Shown here: piece after piece, positions 56,603 through 64,000 of the stretch
How the letters are laid out: every line of letters begins with the position of its first letter
Numbering within the stretch: the stretch's first letter is position 1
Assembly: GCA_029964075.1 (NCBI GenBank)
Contig: CM057149.1
Span: 1,808,465 to 1,872,464, forward strand
Source: Patiria pectinifera
Taxonomy: Eukaryota > Echinodermata > Asteroidea > Valvatida > Asterinidae
Direction: 5' to 3'
DNA length: 64,000 nucleotides
Made by a program: the position numbers and the translations under genes
Notes under the pieces: model-generated
The model's database searches: none
Seen by the model: the letters and a program-made list of their open reading frames with translations, nothing else
What the model was told of the DNA's origin: nothing

Positions 56603-56824
56603 CGGTGACTGCTCTATATTCCGACACCCCTATATTCCTACACCCCTATGTTCCGACAACCCGCACATAATATTGTGTTACTCCCGGTTAGGGTTAGGAT
56701 TAGGGTTAGGGTCAGGGTTAGGGTTAGGATTAGGGTTAGGAATAGGAATACGTGCAGTCGGAACACGAGGGTGTCGGAACACAGGGGTGTCGGAACATGG
56801 GGTGTCGGAACATAGGGGTGTAAC
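56603..56824. mobile_element. Telomere-like MITE, second copy, 9-bp duplication CAAACCAAT
   Basis: TATTCCGACACCCCTATATT at the left and several GGTGTCGGAACA units at the right form the arms. The core has GGTTAGGGTTAGGATTAGGG repeats (56683-56741). CAAACCAAT flanks it on both sides (56594-56602 and 56825-56833); it could be 8 bp if the end base belongs to the element. It split the retrotransposon linker. Confidence 0.85.
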
Positions 56825-57139
56825 CAAACCAATTCTGGTGACGACGCGACGGCTGGTGACAAACCCGATCTTGTCTTTATTGTCAGAACAATGGCTTCTT
56901 TCAAAACTGACAACATCCCTGCAACGTCAGATATCTCCGAGGGAAGATAATAAAGATGTTGTTACTATGTTGTTACTGAAGTGTTACTACCAAAACAACA
57001 TTTCAAATGTTGCAAAAGGTTATTCCAGCTCTTAGTTATGGTAAAGTTAACCAACTTCAAGATGTGACTTTTAACATCTAAAAGTGTTGTGAACTTCCCC
57101 GCATAGACGCATGTGCAGTAATGTATTAGGCGACTGGGC

Positions 57140-57288
57140 AATTTGATTGGATACTGAGTTCAGCGCGCCGCGCGCGCACACTAGATCATTTTCCGTCCGA
57201 GCTCCAATATGGCGTTTCGTTCTTCATAATCTTTCGTCCTACATCGACCAACATCGCCGACCCTCATGATTTAACCAGTTGAGTACAG
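57140..57288 (+). promoter_or_regulatory. Possible promoter and noncoding first exon
   Basis: A CpG-rich stretch (GCGCGCCGCGCGCGCACAC) is followed by AATATGGCG and, at 57288, a good donor GTACAG|GTGAGA. The only ATG frame ends after six codons. This could be a 5' UTR exon of a gene to the right, but no matching coding exon was found before the window ends. Confidence 0.25.
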
Positions 57289-57393
57289 GTGAGATTTTTT
57301 ATACTGAGATATTATCGTAGGAACACTGCACATTTTGATGTTATTACTACTTTTATATATTGACGGAGAATTTTAGACCTTAGTCCTTACAGA

Positions 57394-58163
57394 TGGGTGT
57401 CGCTATACATTGTACGTATACGTACATACGTGCATTTGATTTGCGTGATGTATCGATACATGTTGAAGTACGTATCTTACAATCGACAGAAGCATGACCA
57501 ATCTTTAATCGGGAAAAAATCCATACTGGATCACCACTTAACCTGCCGCCAAACACATCAATTTTCACCTCACCTTGTGATTCCACCCAAGAGGAATCCA
57601 GGAAGCTCTGTAAATGTGAAAAAAAATTAGGCAAAAATGTGTTTTTAGAGCACAGAACTAAGCTCAAGCAGCCGGTCAAAACTGATTGAAGTGTCTGGAA
57701 GACAGCGGTACGTTATACGCATGACATCGACAACCATGACAACGCATGAGCCGGCCAATGATAGTGCAATACGTCATTATGAATATTTATTTTCTCATGA
57801 ATATTTAGTTTATTTCAATGGATACTTCAACTACGTCCGAAGATTGATTATTGCAACAGCGATCGTGCGCGGCCTAGCGGTTAAGAGTCTCGTGTATCAA
57901 GCATGAAGAGTTCGAGGCTCGAAAAAGTGACTGATTAATAAATAGGAATAAGGGAAAGGAGAGAGTGAGAGTAGTGAGAGTAGAGTAGGGAATAACCATA
58001 AAGGATGCAACTTTTGGCGCTAGAAAATTAATTGAAAAAAAAGTGGTGATCCAGTATGGAATTTTTTCCCTTTAATCTTTACAATTTCCATTTAAGGGCC
58101 ATGTATCGATACATCACGTAAATCAAATGCACGTAGAACGTACGTACATGTATAGCGACACTC
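57394..58163. repeat. Foldback about 770 bp with GTATCGATACAT motif
   Basis: GGTGTCGCTATACATTGTAC at the left is mirrored by GTACATGTATAGCGACACTC at the right. GTGATGTATCGATACATG and GGATCACCACTT also have mirrored partners. A tRNA-like piece (about 57866-57925) is inside. No coding capacity. Confidence 0.7.
57866..57925 (+). repeat. tRNA-derived segment
   Basis: GCGGCCTAGCGGTTAAGAG (A-box like) and GAGTTCGAGGCTC (B-box like) sit about 30 bp apart, too close and without paired acceptor arms. A SINE head or tRNA pseudogene is likely. Confidence 0.45.
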
Positions 58164-58345
58164 ATGGGCGTCGCCAGGATTTTTTCTAGAGGGGGGGGGC
58201 AAAACATATTTTGCCAATAAATATCCTGTATTTCTCAACATATTCTCGATTTATCGGTTTTAGAGGGGGCAGGGACATTTTCCCCCCAACCCATTAAATT
58301 TGCACCACTATGACTTCGCGCCTCTCCCCCCCCCCCCCCCCCCCC
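58163..58345. mobile_element. hAT-type CATGGGCGTCGC MITE, truncated
   Basis: Starts CATGGGCGTCGCCAGGATTT and runs into the family's G-run/C-run interior, stopping in a long C run without the second terminus. Confidence 0.7.
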
Positions 58346-60769
58346 GTTCCATAGTAACGGGGGGTGGGGATTTTTTGCGTGCATTTGAAGGATAATTTTT
58401 TTGACATTAATAGCTCAAAGTAACACCTTTAAAGGGTAACTACATCGTGACGTCATTTCATTCCTAATCAGGACTAAATAGTTTGATTAATCAATTCGAA
58501 TGCAGTGCTTTGTAATACAACAACAGCCGGGCGCGTTATCACGTAACATGATACGGAGCGCGTGTCACGTTTTTTTTAAAATCCATTGTCTATGTGACGC
58601 ACAACGGTTGAATGACCGAAGACTCGATATAGAAAGCGCCCGCTGATTGGTCAAACTCTAGGAGGTCAAGAGGGGGGGGGGTCTTGCCTAATTAATCATG
58701 TAATTTGTTCACGCGAAAATAGACTACATGGACAAGGCATAAGCCGGCATGCACCTCAACGATCTCTGCAAACATTTGCGTACATGCAGGCGATACAGGA
58801 CGCCTAGCTTGCTACATCAGCGGGTCCTTGGCTTTTTGCGTGCGCCCGAAAGTTTGTTTAATCTTTACAAAGCAAGTTAAATGTATTCAAGTCAAGTGAT
58901 GTCGCAAGTGATGTTTTAAAATTCAAGTCACAAGTCATTTTTCCCAAAGTCAAGTCAAGTCTAAAGTCAACAAATTAGCGACTCGGTCGGACTTGAGTCA
59001 TCAACTCAGTCAACAACCTGCCCGCCCGCCACTTAAACGACTTCAATAGAAAAGCCCCTACAGATCTGATTGCGTGTGTGCAGTAAAACAAATGTACGAA
59101 CAATGAGCTTATTTGCATGATCCTATGGATAATATTAGGCCTGCAAGCGAATTTTTGTTGTGAATTGAAAGTTGAATTCTAGCGTCATTCAATTTCGCGC
59201 GAAATTGAAAGACGCTCTTTATAATTTGCTAGTGTGACACTCGAAAAAAATATTTTGAAAAAATTCAACTGGACGCTATGAAGCATTTGTCTATTTACGG
59301 ACAAAAGCATTCGGACCACTCTAAAACAAATAATAAAATCAGCAACTGTAGTTCTCCTTCAACAGTAGAGTATAATTAATTCATAAACATTTATTAATAA
59401 TTTCTTTCGGACTTGTATACAGAAAATTTGCATATAAAACATTTATAGCCATTACAACCAAAAATAAATCCAGCGAAAGTACACAAGTTCATTATTAAAA
59501 ATAGTTCTTCTGAGAGATCATGTATATAGCGTCAATCGATTTATCTGAGACATACGAACGCATTGTATATGCGCTGTAAAATGTTGTCAATGCATCTGCA
59601 AAATGCACAAACAATGGAGGACCACTATAAAATGCCTTTGACTGATGCATTAAAGGTGATTTTGCATTTCATTTGTTTTTCCTGAACAAAGAACTAAAAA
59701 CAGAAGATATGTGTGGAGTGGTGATGTACCAGCTTTATCTATCTCAATTTTCCAGCTATTCAGTTTTGGATGCCTGCATAAACATTCGAGTCTTCAACGC
59801 AAACAATATGAATATTTAAAATGGGGACACTGGCAAATCAGATAGCTAATGTATCATTTAGCGTCAGCCTTGTAGGTTACTGTCGAGTCACTACAGCTTG
59901 GTCAGTATTACGACCATGTGGTTGTAGTATACTTGAGCTAACTTTATTTAAAAGTAAAATAAATAAAGGTCCTCCCAAACCTGCGTTTATCTGCGTCAAT
60001 ACCTCATAACTATATTAACAATTCTAATTCAGATTTAAAACCTGTTCAGGGAGCTTCATAAAAAGCTGATGTTTCGAAGGTAAACGAATACATAGAGTTT
60101 TGCAAAGAAACAAAATGGGCTTAAAGTAGGATGTACATCACCATACGGTACGGTCGCAGGCTCAGCTCCCACTCCAGTGCATGTCAGAGTTATAGTATTG
60201 AGTTACAATACACTGCAATTAGCAGCCATCTATCTTAATTGTGTTTTCTGAATTTTTTTATGAACGATACTCATGCATATCCCATGTGAAACGCCATACG
60301 CACATGGCTTATTTGCAAAAAGTAGCAAACAGATCGTATATCTACGTTAAGACAAACATGACAGAGCAAGAGTTAAGGCAACACAAATCAGTATGCACTG
60401 TACAACATACAGTCTGAGATATTTTCACTAATATGCTGATAACAGTGGACAGAATATACATAAACCATATCCAATGTAGATTTTAAATCTGAAGTTGCAT
60501 TATCGGCATTGTCATCATTAAGACTGTCAGTATAATCGTCATTAACGTCGTCATAACCACACATTCCATCTAGAACGACAAAAGAAGGTACCAGACACAA
60601 GAAGAAACCCGTCATCTACCGAATTATTATCATAACAAACGTAATTGGATTACATTTAATTTTTATTAAACAGTGGAGTGATAGACCGCATTGTGACCTT
60701 AGAAAGGAATGTAAAAAAAACCAAAAAGAAAAAAAAAAACCAAAATAAATTACGTACCAACCGCATGTT
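58346..60769. other. Intergenic AT-rich DNA
   Basis: No supported gene or element. A minus-strand frame at 60388-60615 has a hydrophobic start and an acidic middle and is listed separately as a weak candidate. Confidence 0.45.
60388..60615 (-). CDS. Weak candidate small secreted or exon-like ORF
   Basis: Seventy-five codons starting MTGFFLCLVPSFVVLDG, which resembles a signal peptide, then a very acidic stretch (YDDVNDDYTDSLNDDNADNA). No family is recognised. It could be a first exon of a secreted or membrane protein or a chance frame. Codon-level conservation would decide. Confidence 0.2.
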   Translation of the reverse strand: MTGFFLCLVPSFVVLDGMCGYDDVNDDYTDSLNDDNADNATSDLKSTLDMVYVYSVHCYQHISENISDCMLYSAY

Positions 60770-61215
60770 AAACAAATATACATGTATCAGTTTGAGCCAT
60801 ATTGGATTCTGGTTTAGATCTTATTTATCTCGATTTAGATGTTCATCTCACAAGTATGATGATTGAAGTTGGTGGATACATTTGTTTGGCTCCACAGGAA
60901 AGGTTATGTCCACATATTCTACTTGATGTTGAAACCACAATGCGTTTTTTTTTAGAATGACCTTAAACGATATTTGAAAGAATCTCTTATTGACTTTTGT
61001 AGTAAAATGGTTTCACAAAATAATGATCAGTTTATTTTTGTAATGTTGTCTACAGAAAAACATGTATTATTATTTGTGTTACTATATTTAAAAAGCATAA
61101 TTTAATAAACCCACATGCCATACAATTTTTTTATATTCAATTTCACTGTTGTAACTCTTCCCCAGGGTTATGGGGTTTGTTCCTATTTATGGAATAAAAC
61201 AACACAACAATACAT
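60770..61215 (+). pseudogene. Possible 3' tail of a non-LTR retrotransposon
   Basis: The plus strand reads GFWFRSYLSRFRC, then NDLKRYLKESLIDFC after stops, and ends GTTCCTATTTATGGAATAAA. These phrases resemble RT and the extreme C-terminus/3' end of CR1/L2-like elements. The match is short and from memory. Confidence 0.4.
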
Positions 61216-63615
61216 CAGTACTGCATGGTACTAAACACCTCGTGAAATTATTCCGTTTGGATTGCTGACATTTAGAAGAGTCAAGAAACATAAATTATTT
61301 CCAACGATCAGTCAATTGACGATTTTTGGAAATACAGATTTCTATTATTTTATTATTTTATTAACGATCAAAAGATTGTGCATGGTTATTCATTGTTTTC
61401 TTGAAAAGTGTAACATCCACTGAGCAGAAACGTCAACAGTTAGGCTTGGAACATTCTTCCTTGGATGTTGAGTGGTTATATTAGTGAAAACGAACACAAT
61501 GCTTAAAATACAAATAATCCTATATGTCTTAATATAGTATCCATTCATACGGAAATCGCCAAAAAAAAAGAAAAAAAGTTCGATGGTCTGCAAAGGTAAC
61601 AGGAAAACCACGGTCTTTTGGGAGAAAATGTTGAAAACCCTCTATGTTTACAAAGGATTTCAACAAGTGTTCTTATAGCGGGTTTCCCATCTTCAATGAT
61701 TCTTTTTCTGAATGATACCATTTCAGGCGGACTAATTTCACAGCGTATTTGGTACCAGTCATATCTTTACTTTTTGCAGGGATTTTCTCGTTAAATCGCT
61801 AGGCACGTTTCCGGGTAAACTGCAATTAGTAGAGTCATTTTCCTGGAATCCGTGACCATGTTGCAGATACCTTTTTTTCTTGATGGATTAATTGGACCAA
61901 TTTTAAGAAAAAATAGCTCCTATACACCTCCCAAAAGTGACGGCAAACTTTTTTTATCGCACTTTTTTTCAAAATGGCCGCCGACGCCATATTGAAATAC
62001 ATAACAAGTGATATCTCGGGAACCAGATGAGCCATAACGTAACGATAAATGAGGTGTCGATTCCCACTATTTCTGGCATGACAAACCTGCTAAAATGGTA
62101 TTCATTACGTTTCGGACTATCGTGACCTCAAAATTCAAAATGGCGGGTGGTAACATCTTGCAAAATGGCATCTATTATATCTCTGGAACCAGAGGAGCAA
62201 AATAGACATATAAGATGTTATTTTCAATTAATTCTGGCATTACAACCCATTGGAATGGTTCTTTTGACGTTCAGGGACTACCATGACCTGCTATTTGAAG
62301 ATGACTGCTGTCCGCCATCTGTCAAAACGTCAATCTGCAATATTATCTCTTGCGCCAGAGGCTCTTGGTTTGAGGAGCCATCCCATTTAAATCCACCACT
62401 ACCTAACTTATTTGAATGGTTATTTTGAGTTTCATCTGGATACCTATTTCTTTCTGTTATAACTTCTAATAATTTGTTTTAAATGAATTTGTTTTACTGA
62501 CTTAAGTAAATTTGTTCTCCATTGCATGGTTTATTATTTACATGTTTTGCCTTACATATACAATCAACCAAAAAAGAAAGTCCCCCCTTTCAATACTTTT
62601 TGTCTAACTCAAACGCTACTGAGCACCTCTCGCTCAATTAACGACTAATCAGAACAGAAATTCCTTAGCAATCCAGCCATACTCTTCATTTGGCCAAAAA
62701 CAGTGCTAATGTGTACGAATTAAGGCAGTTTATGACAAATGATACCAAAAACAGTTGCACTTTTGTTTACGTGCAAGTTGTGGTTCACACTCTCTCACAC
62801 TGAGAAGTGGGAGAATACCAATAGTAAGTCTCCAACTTCTCAGTTGAGATGTTATCCAAACTGTCATCTTCAGTACAAGACTCCCCATAGAGTATACATT
62901 CATATTCAGTTCCTTGGTTGTGCTGTAACTCTCCACCGTCTCTTCTGCTCTCCATTGTCAACAAGTTCTCAGATGTTCATACAATTCACCTGAACCAGTA
63001 ACACAGTCAAATTGAATAAGTGTAAGACATTATCCTTCTTATCTAGGTTTTACATTATATGTTTATGAATTACAAAGGCCCACATTACAAAGACTTCAAA
63101 ATGTTATGTAATTTCAATTCAATCAACATTTATTTCCATAATGCCACAAGTTTCATAATACAACGAAACAATGCCATATTATAAACAAGATCAAACATGT
63201 AGCTATGTAGGCAATTATACAGGCATCTTTCGAAGCCGGGGGCTTATATGGAGATGCCTTGACAAAACAAAACCAAAATGTCAACTCAACAGTTACAGAA
63301 ACAGACTAACAATCGGACAAACTCAAATGGAGAACATGGGATGAATGTAGATGTGAGGGTTAGAGAAAATAGAAAATGCCATAAATGAATAATCATGTAA
63401 CTAGTCATTAATCAAAGCTAAGCGTCAATATTGGAGTAGAAACGAAATCGAAACAAAAATATAAATAAAAAGATGAATCAGCTGATTAAATATAAAAAAA
63501 AAATCCAACACAAGGAAGTGAACATTAACGAATTGTTAACCAGATGAATGATAAGCAACAGATTCGTAACAATATCACGCGAAATAAAGAATCAAAATAA
63601 TCAAATGGCAACTAT
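61216..63615. other. Mostly unannotated DNA with one dispersed repeat
   Basis: About 62610-62775 matches 47970-48140 (CTGAGCACCTCTCGCTCAA and CCATACTCTT), so it is a dispersed repeat of unknown class. AAAATGGCGG-type phrases recur near 61970-62170. No gene is supported. Confidence 0.45.
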
Positions 63616-63860
63616 CATAGGCGTCGCGAGGGGGGGGGGGCAAGCAAAAAATTAAAAAATTAAAAAAGGAGAAAAAAAGGGGGAAAAAAGAGGGGCGAAA
63701 TCATATTGTTGTTAATTTAAAGGGTTGGGGGGGGGGTGGGGGAAAATGTCCCTGCCCACCCTCGAAAAAATGATCAATCGGGGAAATGCAGGAAAATATA
63801 GGGATTTCGGGGGAAAATGTGCTTTGCCCCCCTCTAGAAAAAATCCTGGCGACGCCCATG
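63616..63860. mobile_element. hAT-type MITE with perfect 8-bp duplication GCAACTAT
   Basis: CATAGGCGTCGCGAGG and the mirrored CCTGGCGACGCCCATG form the ends. GCAACTAT flanks both (63608-63615 and 63861-63868). An 8-bp duplication supports hAT. The interior has G, A and C runs, as in the copies at 9938, 44864 and 58163. Confidence 0.92.
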
Positions 63861-64000
63861 GCAACTATATGTAAGGCAAAGCATGTGTAAATAATAAACC
63901 ATGCAATGGAGAACAAATTTAATTAAGCCAGTAAAACAAATTAATTTAAAACAAATTGTTAGAAGTTATAGCAGAAAGAAATAGGTATCAAGATAAAACT

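Larger units (their letters stand above)
52780..56950 (-). mobile_element. Degenerate non-LTR retrotransposon, interrupted twice
   Basis: Read on the minus strand from right to left: linker WFDENDPEIRVLINEKRLAR to EIQGYAD (56410-56590), then HNEMKHFYQAIRAVYGPDAL (from about 54190), reverse transcriptase blocks (53622-53987), a GCVLAPTLFSIFL block, and a C-terminal tail ending FSCSICGRPIRSRL (about 52830). The RT catalytic YADD region and other parts are deleted, and stops are frequent. Interruptions are at 54197-56400 and 56603-56824. It belongs to the group with C-terminal CxxC-type tail. The exact clade is not assigned. Confidence 0.85.

Noticed and set aside
61390..61611. Minus-strand frame with a hydrophobic segment (IICILSIVFVFTNITT)
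   Set aside because: One membrane-like stretch in an AT-rich frame, with no donor, neighbour exon or family match.
62147..62428. Plus-strand frame of 93 codons
   Set aside because: It overlaps a dispersed ATGGCGG-type repeat region and has no motif or splice context.

Overview
The window is animal nuclear DNA with intron-split genes and GT-AG splicing. It is AT-rich, with frequent ACATGTACATGT strings and a very heavy load of short DNA transposons. These traits, together with two conserved animal genes whose introns are 0.6 to 8 kb, suggest a marine invertebrate. An echinoderm or another invertebrate deuterostome seems most likely, but the species cannot be fixed from the sequence alone. No bacterial, viral, rRNA or CRISPR features were seen.

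Three complete protein-coding genes were assembled exon by exon, with reading phase checked at every junction. (1) SSR4, the TRAP-delta subunit of the ER translocon, lies on the minus strand: six exons from 14518 down to 3319, 172 residues. (2) GPKOW, the G-patch and KOW splicing factor, lies on the plus strand: ten exons, 14607-37185, 564 residues. One of its introns appears to be GC-AG. (3) A DCC-type (DUF393) thiol-disulfide oxidoreductase-like protein, probably organellar, lies on the plus strand: three exons, 45179-50386, 205 residues. SSR4 and GPKOW are head to head with 88 bp between their start codons, so they must share a compact bidirectional promoter. Both start codons match the core of the TISU/YY1 initiator.

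Everything else is mostly mobile DNA, much of it nested and dated by target-site duplications. SSR4 introns hold a mariner remnant, a piggyBac-like element with telomere-like ends, a hAT-type MITE and foldback elements. GPKOW intron 1 (8.3 kb) is a stack of nested foldback elements. In it, elements with TGTCGA ends and 4-bp duplications carry clusters of a palindrome centred on TTTAAA, and elements with TAGCCCC ends have 9-bp duplications. Intron 1 of the DCC gene holds a 2.3-kb element built on a CCCAACTATAGTTGGG palindrome, which itself contains telomere-like repeats, three tandem 301-bp units and a second foldback element.

The right third (50.4-64 kb) has no confident gene. It contains a degenerate non-LTR retrotransposon split by a 2.2-kb foldback element and by a MITE with internal TTAGGG-like repeats, then further MITEs and unannotated AT-rich DNA. 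The most unusual feature overall is that at least five unrelated-looking foldback families share one design: long inverted arms made of tandem short units (10-21 bp), often palindromic.
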